Shown here piece by piece: positions 38,612-46,769 of a stretch of DNA of 64,000 nucleotides. The position numbers and the translations under genes were made by a program. The stretch comes from Acidobacteriota bacterium (GTDB taxonomy: Bacteria; Acidobacteriota; Blastocatellia; Pyrinomonadales; Pyrinomonadaceae), in NCBI GenBank assembly GCA_016716435.1, contig JADJWI010000001.1:1-64000 (forward strand). The letters run 5' to 3'. Each line of letters begins with the position of its first letter. Position 1 is the stretch's first letter. The notes beneath the pieces are model-generated. The model made no database searches, was not told the origin of the DNA, and saw nothing but the letters and a program-made list of their open reading frames with translations.

Positions 38612-39085
38612 ATGGCGGTGATCAGTGATCTTATGAAGGTTCATAAGGTGATCGACGGATTGTTCTTCGAGCACCAGCGGGCATTGCTTCATTTTAATTT
38701 CGAAAAGGCACTTGGCCTTCTTAAAGCGTATGAGTCAACTCTTTTCAGCCATATGGCTGACGAAGAAAATATTCTGCTGCCGGTTTACGAAAAGCGGGCC
38801 GACTTCCCGGCGGCTGGAGCTCCAAAGCTCTACTATGACGATCACGCCAAGATGCGTTCGCATCTTGGGCTTTTTAAGCAAACGGTCCGCGACATGCCCT
38901 CAGAACCTGAGTTGGACCGAGTCATGCTTCAGCTTCTGGATCGCGAAGCCTTTTACCTTCGCCTCTGCAGCCATCACGACCGGCGTGAGGCCGACTACCT
39001 TTATCCGATACTGGATGCCCTACTAGCCGACGAAGAAAAGTACGAGATGCTCGTACGCGTTCGGCTTCGCGGGGAAAGACATTGA
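38612..39085 (+). CDS. Hemerythrin-like protein
   Basis: A 157-residue four-helix hemerythrin domain. The His/Glu ligand pattern of a di-iron site is visible: HKVIDGLFFEHQRALLHF, then HMADEENILLP (H-x(3)-E), YYDDHAKMRSH (H-x(4)-H) and HHDRREADYLYP. It has no signal peptide. It lies 12 bases after the gamma-subunit gene and 13 before the chaperone gene. Such proteins bind oxygen or nitric oxide or sense them. In a nitrate operon a role in NO handling or in protecting maturation of the enzyme is plausible but inferred. Confidence 0.85.
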   Translation: MAVISDLMKVHKVIDGLFFEHQRALLHFNFEKALGLLKAYESTLFSHMADEENILLPVYEKRADFPAAGAPKLYYDDHAKMRSHLGLFKQTVRDMPSEPELDRVMLQLLDREAFYLRLCSHHDRREADYLYPILDALLADEEKYEMLVRVRLRGERH

Positions 39086-39098
39086 CTATGGGGCCATT

Positions 39099-39746
39099 AT
39101 GAAAACCAAAAGAAACAGTACTAGAGATCTGCTCGCCGAAGCGGCAGAATGGCGGCTAATTAGCCTACTATTCGATTGTCCGTCAAATGACTGGCTAAGA
39201 CAGGTCGAAGATCTCGCAGGTCCTGTCACCGACAAGAAACTGAAACGTGCTGCAAAGGCCGCTCAGAAACAAGCAAGTGAAGGATTATTTCATTCTATCT
39301 TCGGGCCGGGCGGACCAGCCCCGGGTCGCGAGGTCAGTTATCGCGGCTGGGTTCAACCGGGTTACATGTTGGCGGAATTGAATAGTTTCTACGACGCATT
39401 CTCGTATAAACCAACGACCAACGAGGTGCCTGATCACGTCGCTGTCGAGACCGGATTCGTCGCTTACCTGCGATTAAAAGAACTTTATGCTTTGGAAAAC
39501 GGCGACAACGAAAGTGCCGATGTGACCTCAAAGGCCTCAGTAACTTTTATCGACGATCACCTTTCCAAATACGCTCAGAAACTGTCCAAATTGCTCGCCG
39601 CGTCCGGAATCGAATATCTGAATCTGGCAGGAGCCGCTTTGTTCGCGCGAGTCGGGCCCGATCAGGACAAATCAAAGCAGATCTTTCTCCCTGTACTCGA
39701 CGAAGAGAACGAGTCCACGCTTGAATGCGGCTGGACTGCTTCTTGA
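39099..39746 (+). CDS. NarJ/TorD-family chaperone
   Basis: A 215-residue, mostly helical protein of the TorD/DmsD/NarJ family. These chaperones bind the Tat signal of the molybdoenzyme and hold it until cofactor loading. The conserved region is FGPGGPAPGREVSYRGWVQPG with YDAFSY, then PDHVAVETGFVAYLRLKE, matching the E-P-D-H core motif of the family. The C-terminal part is Lys- and Asp-rich. It closes the module A operon and would serve the Tat-dependent NarG/NxrA-type subunit. Confidence 0.85.
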   Translation: MKTKRNSTRDLLAEAAEWRLISLLFDCPSNDWLRQVEDLAGPVTDKKLKRAAKAAQKQASEGLFHSIFGPGGPAPGREVSYRGWVQPGYMLAELNSFYDAFSYKPTTNEVPDHVAVETGFVAYLRLKELYALENGDNESADVTSKASVTFIDDHLSKYAQKLSKLLAASGIEYLNLAGAALFARVGPDQDKSKQIFLPVLDEENESTLECGWTAS

Positions 39747-39923
39747 TTCGATTCGGAACGCGGCAGCCTGACGCCGGTTTTAATTGCGTTCGACAAGCTT
39801 GTCGGGAACGGCCTTTCGTTGCGCTCTCTTGTCGTTTACCCCCCTCTCTTACCTATTACACAACTCTTACATCGGTCCCCGCAAATAGCTGATAACATTT
39901 GAATTACGGAAAGAAAACGCTTA

Positions 39924-39991
39924 CGGAAAAGCCCGACGTTTTCGAATCGGGAGAGCTGTCCTGAAATCAGGAGTCGGCTTTCCGTGGGAGG
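39924..39991 (+). promoter_or_regulatory. Structured leader before the radical SAM gene
   Basis: A three-way junction can be drawn. An outer stem CGGAAAAGCC (39924-39933) pairs with GGCTTTCCG (39976-39984). Inside are a hairpin CCCGA/TCGGG (39932-39936, 39947-39951) and a hairpin TCCTG-AAAT-CAGGA (39959-39972). The ribosome binding site GGGAGG (39986-39991) abuts the outer stem. It matches no riboswitch class I can name. Confidence 0.45.
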
Positions 39992-40002
39992 CCTCATCAA
40001 TC

Positions 40003-41553
40003 GTGAAAGTATTACTTGTTTATCCTGTTTTCCCTGAAACTTACTGGAGCTTTCGCCACGCACTGTCGTTTGTCGGCAAGAAGGCCGCGTTTCCACCACT
40101 CGGGCTGTTGACCGTATCCGCCATGCTGCCGGAAACCTGGCAACGGCGTCTCGTAGATATGAATGTCGAGCCGCTAACCCCGAGCGATATCGAGTGGGCG
40201 GATATCGTCTTTCTCAGCGCGATGATCGTCCAGAGGGAGTCGCTCGATCAGGTCGTAAAATTATGCAAGGAACTTGGCACGCGAGTCGCAGTCGGAGGCC
40301 CGTATGTCTCTACCAGCTCGAATCTCGTACCGGATGCGGATTTCATTTTCGTAGGTGAAGCCGAAACGACCTTGCCGGAGTTTATCGACGATTTGAAAAG
40401 CAGCTCACCCAAACGCATTTATCAAGCGGCCGAGCGGCCCTCGCTTTTGTCCACGCCGGTGCCGGATTTCGGTTTGATCGACATAAACCATTACGCCTCC
40501 ATGAATGTCCAGTTTTCACGCGGCTGCCCGTTTTCGTGTGAGTTTTGCGACATCATTGAGATCTACGGGCGCTCGCCGCGTACCAAATCAAGCGAACAGA
40601 TGCTAGCTGAAATAGAGGCGATGCGAGTCGCTGGCTGGCGCGGAACGGTATTTATCGTTGACGACAATTTTATCGGCAACAAACGTGAGGTTAGAAAATT
40701 CCTGCCGGATCTTATTGCATGGTCTGAGCGACATAATTTTCCATTCTCTTTTTTGACGGAGGCAAGCGTAAACCTCGCCGAAGACGATGTTTTACTCGAG
40801 ATGATGCAATCCGCCGGTTTTCACCGTGTATTTCTCGGTATTGAGACGCCCGCGCCCGCAAGTCTGAAAGAAGCCAACAAATCTCAGAATACAAAACGCG
40901 ACCTGCTTGAATCGGTGCGAAAGATCCAAAGCTATGGAATCGAGGTCATGGCCGGTTTTATTGTAGGATTCGATAACGACCCGGAGGATATTTTCGAGCG
41001 GCAAATCAACTTTATCCGCGAAAGTGCAATTCCGCTTGCAATGGTCGGGCTCCTGACCGCCCTTCCCGACACGCAGCTTTGGAAGCGATTAGAGCGTGAA
41101 GGCCGACTTGTTCACGAGAGCAGCGGAAACAACACGGATTGTTCATTAAACTTTGTTCCAAAAATGGATCGCGGGCGCCTGGTCGAGGGATACAAACGCA
41201 TTCTAAGGACCATTTACAGCTCGGAGGAATTCTATCAGCGCGCAATCGCTTGTTTATCGCGCGTAAGTAACGATGCGGCAGCATTGCAGCGAGTCAGCGT
41301 TACCGGCGTTCTCAGATCCTTCATAAAAATCGTGTTGAGGCTCGGCGTACGCGACCGGGAACGCCTTCGATTCTGGAAGTATTTATTCCGCGTCGTCAGG
41401 CTTTACCCGCGCAGTCTCGGAAACGGGATCGCCCTCGCGGCAATGGGTTATCACTTTAGAAAGGTGACTGAGATACATTGTGCAAAAGTTCCCGTAACGG
41501 AGTTTAAGGACGAAGGGACGCAATTGGCCGGCGAAATCAGTTTCGCCGACTGA
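40003..41553 (+). CDS. B12-binding-domain radical SAM protein (DUF4070 type)
   Basis: A 516-residue enzyme with an N-terminal cobalamin-binding-like Rossmann domain (about residues 1-140), a radical SAM domain with the cluster motif CPFSCEFC (about 176-183) and a C-terminal DUF4070-like region with GLLTALPDTQLWKRLEREGRL. It resembles the large group that includes hopanoid methylases. The N-terminal D-x-H-x-x-G cobalamin signature is not obvious, so true B12 binding is uncertain. Its substrate is unknown. The start is a GTG at 40003 behind a structured leader. It is transcribed toward the PLP decarboxylase gene. Confidence 0.85.
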   Translation: MKVLLVYPVFPETYWSFRHALSFVGKKAAFPPLGLLTVSAMLPETWQRRLVDMNVEPLTPSDIEWADIVFLSAMIVQRESLDQVVKLCKELGTRVAVGGPYVSTSSNLVPDADFIFVGEAETTLPEFIDDLKSSSPKRIYQAAERPSLLSTPVPDFGLIDINHYASMNVQFSRGCPFSCEFCDIIEIYGRSPRTKSSEQMLAEIEAMRVAGWRGTVFIVDDNFIGNKREVRKFLPDLIAWSERHNFPFSFLTEASVNLAEDDVLLEMMQSAGFHRVFLGIETPAPASLKEANKSQNTKRDLLESVRKIQSYGIEVMAGFIVGFDNDPEDIFERQINFIRESAIPLAMVGLLTALPDTQLWKRLEREGRLVHESSGNNTDCSLNFVPKMDRGRLVEGYKRILRTIYSSEEFYQRAIACLSRVSNDAAALQRVSVTGVLRSFIKIVLRLGVRDRERLRFWKYLFRVVRLYPRSLGNGIALAAMGYHFRKVTEIHCAKVPVTEFKDEGTQLAGEISFAD

Positions 41554-41585
41554 TCGGTTTCGGCGAATTCGGAGAAAGAGATCGA

Positions 41586-42959
41586 TTAGGCCATCGTTGC
41601 CAGAATGTCAGTGATATCTTGTTCGGTAGTGTCGGGATTTATGAAACAAAATCGCGATACAGTTTCAGGACCTTCCGGGTTTCTCCATTTGGTGGGAGCG
41701 ACCAGAGCGAATCCTGACTTGTGATTCTTGTAGGTCCACGCGCGGTAGTCTTCCGGCTGCCATCCTTTTCGACGGTACAGAACGCAGGACAGGCTAGGTT
41801 CGCGAACCAGCTCTGTATGTTCGGCTTCAGTGATCAATCGCCCTGCGATCTGAGCTAGTTCGATCCCGCGTTCGATGGCTTTTTCGTACCGATCCGTGCC
41901 GTGGTATGCCAATGAGAACCACAACGGGAGGCCTCGAACGCGTCGCGTTAGTTGTATCTGATAGTCCGACGGATTAAATCCCTGTGCACCTTCATCGCTG
42001 AAGATATCGAGGTAGGAACCTTCCTGAGCGTGGGCCTTTTTTGCGAGTTCCGGGTCCCGGTAGATGACCGCACCGCAATCGTATGGTGAAAATAACCACT
42101 TGTGGGGATCGATCGTGACACTGTCGGCTCGTTCGATACCATTAAAAAGATGCCGGACCGAACGGGCCGCCAATGCTCCGCCACCGTAGGCGGCATCAAC
42201 GTGAAACCAGATGCCCTCGGATTTACAAATAGCTGCGATTCCCGCGAGATCGTCGATTATTCCCGCGTTGGTCGTCCCGGCGGTTGCGATCACAGCAAAG
42301 ACCCTGCCGCGATCTTCAGCTGACATCACCGCAAGGGTTTCAGCCAAATGAGAGCTTTCGAGGCGGCGCTCCGTTTCGATCAGAAGGACGTCAGCGTCGA
42401 TGACCTTCGCCATCGCCTTGATCGACGAGTGTGCTCCATTTGAGGCGATGACGATACCGCGTGTTTTAGAATTGCGTTCGTCCCGGTCTCGCCAATATTC
42501 GCGGGCGGTGACCATTGCTGAAAGATTTGCCTCAGTGCCTCCGCTTGCAAAAACACCGAAAGCGCCAGCGGGCATTCCGGTCAGTGACACCAGCCACGCC
42601 ATCGCCTGGTTCTCAGCAAAAATACAACCGGCTCCCTCGAGCCAGAATGCCCCATGAACGCTGGTTGCCGAGGTGACGAGATCGAACATCACCGCCGCAC
42701 GGGTTGGAGATGCGGGTACGAAGGAAAGATGCCGAGGGTGATCGATCGGGACACTCGCTTTGACCAAAACGTCCTTGAATAGTGCAAATGCCTTCTCGCC
42801 GCCAATGCCTTTGGGCGTGATCGTGTCGCCAACAAGGGAGTGTAACTCCTCTGCTTTTTTTGGAAAGCCGAGCTTAGGATCGGTATCAGAAATACGGCCA
42901 ATCGCGTATTTGATAACATCAAGCGACATCTCGACAAGATCGATATCTACATTGTGCAT
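41586..42959 (-). CDS. PLP-dependent decarboxylase (group II, aromatic/glutamate type)
   Basis: A 457-residue fold-type I PLP enzyme of group II amino acid decarboxylases. The PLP lysine lies in TIDPHKWLFSPYDCG, the ring-stacking His region in NGAHSSI and the Asp that holds the pyridine nitrogen in WFHVDAAYGG. ASGGTEANLSAM is the phosphate-binding turn. The substrate (tyrosine, tryptophan, DOPA or another amino acid) cannot be read. It is the third gene of a probable operon after the RIC and YwiC-like genes (gaps of 40 and 11 bases), an odd setting for a decarboxylase. Confidence 0.85.
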   Translation of the reverse strand: MHNVDIDLVEMSLDVIKYAIGRISDTDPKLGFPKKAEELHSLVGDTITPKGIGGEKAFALFKDVLVKASVPIDHPRHLSFVPASPTRAAVMFDLVTSATSVHGAFWLEGAGCIFAENQAMAWLVSLTGMPAGAFGVFASGGTEANLSAMVTAREYWRDRDERNSKTRGIVIASNGAHSSIKAMAKVIDADVLLIETERRLESSHLAETLAVMSAEDRGRVFAVIATAGTTNAGIIDDLAGIAAICKSEGIWFHVDAAYGGGALAARSVRHLFNGIERADSVTIDPHKWLFSPYDCGAVIYRDPELAKKAHAQEGSYLDIFSDEGAQGFNPSDYQIQLTRRVRGLPLWFSLAYHGTDRYEKAIERGIELAQIAGRLITEAEHTELVREPSLSCVLYRRKGWQPEDYRAWTYKNHKSGFALVAPTKWRNPEGPETVSRFCFINPDTTEQDITDILATMA

Positions 42960-42999
42960 AAATTTGAGGATCGGAGCCGTCTTACAATGTAGCTATTTA

Positions 43000-43830
43000 T
43001 CAGAAGCCGGAATAATGTCCGATCACGACCGATAATACAACCAGCACGCCGTAAATGATCTCCCAAACGCCGATCTGCATCGCTTTCATTTTACTCCGAC
43101 CCGCTGATAGCCCGGCTATAGCTCGATAGGCCAATACCGACATAGCCATAATCGTCAAAAACGAACTAAGGCCGTAGAAAGCTAACATTGATACTAGAAG
43201 AAGAGCCGCGACATGGGCGAGTGTCGGGATAATCCGGGAGTACCGGTTACCTTTTTCCAGACGAAGTCGCTCGCGAACATACAGGATAGAGGCAATTGAC
43301 CTTGACGCAAAGATCGCCCATAGAGCGGCGGCGTTTACCAACGGCATATTAGCTGCCAGTCCGATCGCCGCGATCGAAGCCGACATAACGATAGCTCCCG
43401 TCAACTCAGGTATCAACTTGCGGCTTTGTCTAGAGGCATCAATGTATATCTGAAAAATAGCGAGCGGCAAGACCCAGATAAATGGGAGTAACGACTGGAC
43501 GCCAACCGAAAGGAGCGTACCAGCAAGTCCAATGGAGAATATCGCACCGTAGCAGAGCAAAAATCGAAAGGCCAGGCTCGCACGCTCCCTGTTCCGCATG
43601 CCAAAGCGGTCCGCGATCAGGACCTTTAACGGTTGCCGTGTGAGAAACGCACCGATAGTAAGACAGGCGATCCAAGGAGCTCCGGTTGAAAACGCGATCG
43701 CCAGACCGGCGATTATGGGTTCGAGCAAAAATACCCATCCACCGTGTTCGACCGGAAGAGCGACTTGCCGCACTCGAACAACTCTAATTGGTGCTGTTAT
43801 CGGTGCGGCAGTCGACATACTTTGGTTCAT
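43000..43830 (-). CDS. YwiC-like membrane protein
   Basis: A 276-residue protein with about eight hydrophobic helices. The N-terminal LPVEHGGWVFLLEPIIAGL matches the P-x-E-H-G-x-W signature of YwiC-like proteins, and FLTRQPLKVLIADR follows as in that family. In Bacillus subtilis ywiC lies beside the fnr-narK-nar genes, so linkage to nitrate respiration is a known pattern. The biochemical role is unknown; the fold hints at a UbiA-like prenyltransferase relative, but I do not see its Asp-rich motifs. It starts 11 bases after the RIC gene ends. Confidence 0.75.
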   Translation of the reverse strand: MNQSMSTAAPITAPIRVVRVRQVALPVEHGGWVFLLEPIIAGLAIAFSTGAPWIACLTIGAFLTRQPLKVLIADRFGMRNRERASLAFRFLLCYGAIFSIGLAGTLLSVGVQSLLPFIWVLPLAIFQIYIDASRQSRKLIPELTGAIVMSASIAAIGLAANMPLVNAAALWAIFASRSIASILYVRERLRLEKGNRYSRIIPTLAHVAALLLVSMLAFYGLSSFLTIMAMSVLAYRAIAGLSAGRSKMKAMQIGVWEIIYGVLVVLSVVIGHYSGF

Positions 43831-43841
43831 TCCGAGCGAAC

Positions 43842-44570
43842 TTAGGCTCGAGCCTTTTGTTCGAGTTCGATAGCACGTGGAAAGAGCAGGTTGTTCTCAA
43901 GGTGAATATGCTGGTGCAGATCACGCTCAAATTCCCCGAGCCTGTGATAAAGAGCGGTGAAACTCGGGCACGCCTCCGCCGGCAAAGTGTAGTCATTCGT
44001 AACTCGACGCATTTTAACAAGTAGTTCCCCGACTTCTTCATGCTCGATGTTCATCATATTTACCGGATGCTGAACCGTTCCGAATGGCGGAAACGCAACG
44101 TTCAGATGATTCGAATAACTATGCTCCAGTTTTTGTATGTATGGGAAAAGAACCATTTCTTCCTTCACCATGTGAGGATCCAGATCATCACAGAGTGCCT
44201 GAAAAAACTCTTTTAACTCAAGGAGATACGGATGGTGATCGCCGTGACGGCTAGCGACCTTGGCCATCAACGGTGTCAAATGGCTCATTTCGTCGCGTGT
44301 ATAGACGTGATGTTTATCCAAAATATGATCGACGAGATCGCTCAAGTCCATTTTGGAGAACGATTCTTGATCACTATTTGTTGATCCACCCAGGACGCCA
44401 TCGATCTTCTCCTTGACTATTTCCGGACTCGCCCCGACGTTTCGACAGGCGTCATCGAACGGCGTGTCTCCATGACAACAATAGTCGATCTTGAATTCCT
44501 CAAAGACGCGGGTCGTCAACGGCATCTCAAGTGCTATTTCGCGTACTGTCTTACCTTGAACACTGATCAT
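43842..44570 (-). CDS. Iron-sulfur cluster repair di-iron protein RIC (ScdA/YtfE)
   Basis: A 242-residue RIC protein that repairs Fe-S clusters damaged by nitric oxide or peroxide. The N-terminal ScdA domain (about residues 1-60) has the Cys pair in FKIDYCCHGDTPFDDAC. The C-terminal hemerythrin-like domain carries the di-iron ligands in HILDKHHVYTRDEM, RHGDHHPYL, HMVKEEMVLFPY, MNIEHEEVG and LHQHIHLENNLLFP. A consensus Crp/Fnr site lies 61 bases upstream of its start. It makes sense here, since nitrite reduction releases NO as a by-product. Confidence 0.93.
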   Translation of the reverse strand: MISVQGKTVREIALEMPLTTRVFEEFKIDYCCHGDTPFDDACRNVGASPEIVKEKIDGVLGGSTNSDQESFSKMDLSDLVDHILDKHHVYTRDEMSHLTPLMAKVASRHGDHHPYLLELKEFFQALCDDLDPHMVKEEMVLFPYIQKLEHSYSNHLNVAFPPFGTVQHPVNMMNIEHEEVGELLVKMRRVTNDYTLPAEACPSFTALYHRLGEFERDLHQHIHLENNLLFPRAIELEQKARA

Positions 44571-44630
44571 TAATTAATCCTCCAAATGTATACTCCAGCA
44601 TAATTGTCGCCTATGTTTACAGGGGGAAAT

Positions 44631-44644
44631 ATGATCTCGGTCAT
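44631..44644 (-). promoter_or_regulatory. Putative Crp/Fnr-type site before RIC
   Basis: ATGATCTCGGTCAT matches ATGA-N6-TCAT and lies 61 bases before the RIC start codon, similar to the distance before the other units of the putative regulon. Confidence 0.65.
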
Positions 44645-44672
44645 GTTCCAAAACTCATTGAGTGGGGCATGG

Positions 44673-44715
44673 GGCGTCGCCTTTGGGGGTGGGGGTATCG
44701 GTCAGACTGGCCTTC
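44673..44715. repeat. Left copy of a 43-base direct repeat
   Basis: GGCGTCGCCTTTGGGGGTGG... matches 48893-48934 at about 36 of 43 positions (one of the differences a single-base gap), in the same orientation. The two copies flank the exporter and cupin genes. Confidence 0.7.
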
Positions 44716-44811
44716 ACTCGCCGTCTGACACGACCCTAAAAGAAACGCCGTTTGTTATATTGGACAATCCCCAACTCACAGCCATCAATAATTCTTCAAT
44801 TTTCGGCAAAA

Positions 44812-45534
44812 TCATTCCATCGCCGAATGTCCGTTCTTTTCTTTAGAATTCAAATGTTCAACCGTAAGAATTCCATCGTTCAAGTGATAAATGCGGTCGA
44901 AGCCTTTAACCATGCGCTCGTCATGAGTTACGACAATGACTGCTGCTCGTTTCTCGTGTCCGAGTTGCCGTAATAAATCCATAACGGCTTTGCCTCTTTC
45001 GGAATCAAGTGCGGCGGTTGGCTCATCGGCGAGAATCACTACCGGGTCGTTGACGACGGCACGGGCAACCGCTACTCGCTGTTGTTCACCACCGGAAAGC
45101 GTGGCTGGGTAAATATCTGCCCGATGAGCTAAATCAAGTCTTTCCAATAATGCTCTGGCGCGTTTTAGAGCTTCTCGATTTGAAACGCCGTTGAGGGTTA
45201 AGACAAGAGCAACATTTTGGACAACCGTTAGAAACGGAATCAGATTGTAGGATTGAAAAATGATTCCCATTCGCTGTCGCCGCAGCAATCGATCATCAAT
45301 CAACACTTTCTTTCCTTCAAAAATCGTCTCTCCGGCAATTTCGATTTTTCCGCTGGTTGGTGGATCAATCAGCGAAACAGCCCGTAAAAGTGTGGTCTTT
45401 CCTGATCCGCTCGGTCCCATTAAGGCGACCACTTCACCTGCTTCAACATCCAAACTCGCATCTTTGAGAGCGATAACCTCCGTATCACCTTCCCCGAAAA
45501 TCTTGGTTAAATTTTGAGCCGAAACCTGCTGCAT
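44812..45534 (-). CDS. ABC exporter ATPase (DevA/LolD/MacB type)
   Basis: A 240-residue ABC ATPase of the group that works with FtsX-type permeases. Walker A is GPSGSGKT, the signature LSGGEQQRVAVARA, Walker B VVILADEPTAALD and the switch His in VVTHDERM. With the permease and the membrane-fusion protein upstream it forms a DevBCA-like exporter. Genes run adaptor, permease, ATPase. Substrate is unknown. Base composition is more A+T-rich than the nitrate genes, which suggests separate acquisition. Confidence 0.9.
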   Translation of the reverse strand: MQQVSAQNLTKIFGEGDTEVIALKDASLDVEAGEVVALMGPSGSGKTTLLRAVSLIDPPTSGKIEIAGETIFEGKKVLIDDRLLRRQRMGIIFQSYNLIPFLTVVQNVALVLTLNGVSNREALKRARALLERLDLAHRADIYPATLSGGEQQRVAVARAVVNDPVVILADEPTAALDSERGKAVMDLLRQLGHEKRAAVIVVTHDERMVKGFDRIYHLNDGILTVEHLNSKEKNGHSAME

Positions 45535-45578
45535 TATTCTCCAACAAGCCCGAAAAGTCTGAAATTTGCGTGAGTATT

Positions 45579-46769
45579 TTACCCCGCCATGGCCGTCGTC
45601 GCGTCAATACTCAGAGCTTTGTGTATGCCAATCCCACTGGCCGCGATACAAATACCAATTACGATTCCAAAAACCATTATTTGATCGCTGACCAGCAACA
45701 CGAGACGACGCGGAAAATACTCGTAAGTCAAACTAATAATTATGGTTCCGAATACAAATCCAAGGAATCCCAAGATCAATGATTGCTGCAAAATCAAACC
45801 GACTATTTTTGAGTTTGGGGCCCCGATAATTTTCAGGGTTGCAATATCTCTGGTTTTCTCAAGTGTCATCGTGTAAATGATGAGGGCGATGATCACAGCC
45901 GCCACGACCAAGAGAATTATGCGGAATAGAAGGATTTGTTGTCTCGCTCTTTCGATTACATTTTTCGCTAAAAAATCTTCTTGCTGCTGGGTTGTCAAAA
46001 CATTGTAATGCGTCCAGCGTGCTATATTTTTTGCCACTTCTTCGGCATTTGCCCAGGATTCCAGCCGAACCAAAATAACATTGGCGATATGTGAACTTTG
46101 GAGTAACGAAGAAAGATTATCGGCAGAAACACCGGCAAGTTTGGGATTTTCTGACAAATCCGATTGCAGACGTGCCCGGTCGTTACGAATCGCTTCATTG
46201 GATTTAAGAAACTGAAGCTCCTGTGCATCTTCAAGCGTGATAAACGCTGCTGAATCTCCCGAATTTGAAACAACGCCTTCCGTCAATCCGACAACCTCTA
46301 AAGTTATTCGTCCGAATTCGAATTGAGTTCCAAGCGAAACACCGGCTTTGCGGTCAACTACCATCTCATATCGGTTCTTCAGAATTGGGCGCCCCGCAGC
46401 GATTGCGGGAGGACCGCCGAGACCACCCAAACGATAACCGATGACCTGAAGCCGCAGGATTTTCTCCTGATGTTCGATCTGCAACAATTGATAAGCAACA
46501 GGACTAGCTTCGCTCACACCCGAAACCGTGAGGATATTGCGATAGAGATCTTCGGGAACCCGAGAACTTTCCGCAAATGGACCATTGGTATCTTTTTGCA
46601 CAACCCATAAATCAACTTTGGGGGCACGAACAATGCTCAACGCGTCTTCAACCATACCCGCGTAAATTCCATTCATCGCCATCACTGTTGTGAGCAGCAA
46701 ACCGAGACCTACAGCAGTTAAAATAAACCGACCCAACCGATATTCAACATCATGGAGTGCGAGGTTCAT
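45579..46769 (-). CDS. ABC exporter permease, FtsX/DevC type
   Basis: A 396-residue permease with the FtsX layout: one N-terminal helix (about residues 13-33), a large periplasmic domain (about 34-270), then three C-terminal helices, the first beginning ILLFRIILLVVAAVIIALIIY. LEKTRDIATLKIIGAPNSKI is the cytoplasmic coupling region typical of the family. It shares four bases with the adaptor gene and precedes the ATPase by 44 bases, so the three are one operon. It most resembles DevC-like permeases; the substrate is not known. Confidence 0.87.
   Translation of the reverse strand: MNLALHDVEYRLGRFILTAVGLGLLLTTVMAMNGIYAGMVEDALSIVRAPKVDLWVVQKDTNGPFAESSRVPEDLYRNILTVSGVSEASPVAYQLLQIEHQEKILRLQVIGYRLGGLGGPPAIAAGRPILKNRYEMVVDRKAGVSLGTQFEFGRITLEVVGLTEGVVSNSGDSAAFITLEDAQELQFLKSNEAIRNDRARLQSDLSENPKLAGVSADNLSSLLQSSHIANVILVRLESWANAEEVAKNIARWTHYNVLTTQQQEDFLAKNVIERARQQILLFRIILLVVAAVIIALIIYTMTLEKTRDIATLKIIGAPNSKIVGLILQQSLILGFLGFVFGTIIISLTYEYFPRRLVLLVSDQIMVFGIVIGICIAASGIGIHKALSIDATTAMAG

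Noticed and set aside
39924..39991. Cobalamin riboswitch before the B12-type radical SAM gene
   Set aside because: AATCAGGAGTCGGC resembles part of a B12 box, but the rest of the conserved core is missing, so I list only an unnamed structured leader.
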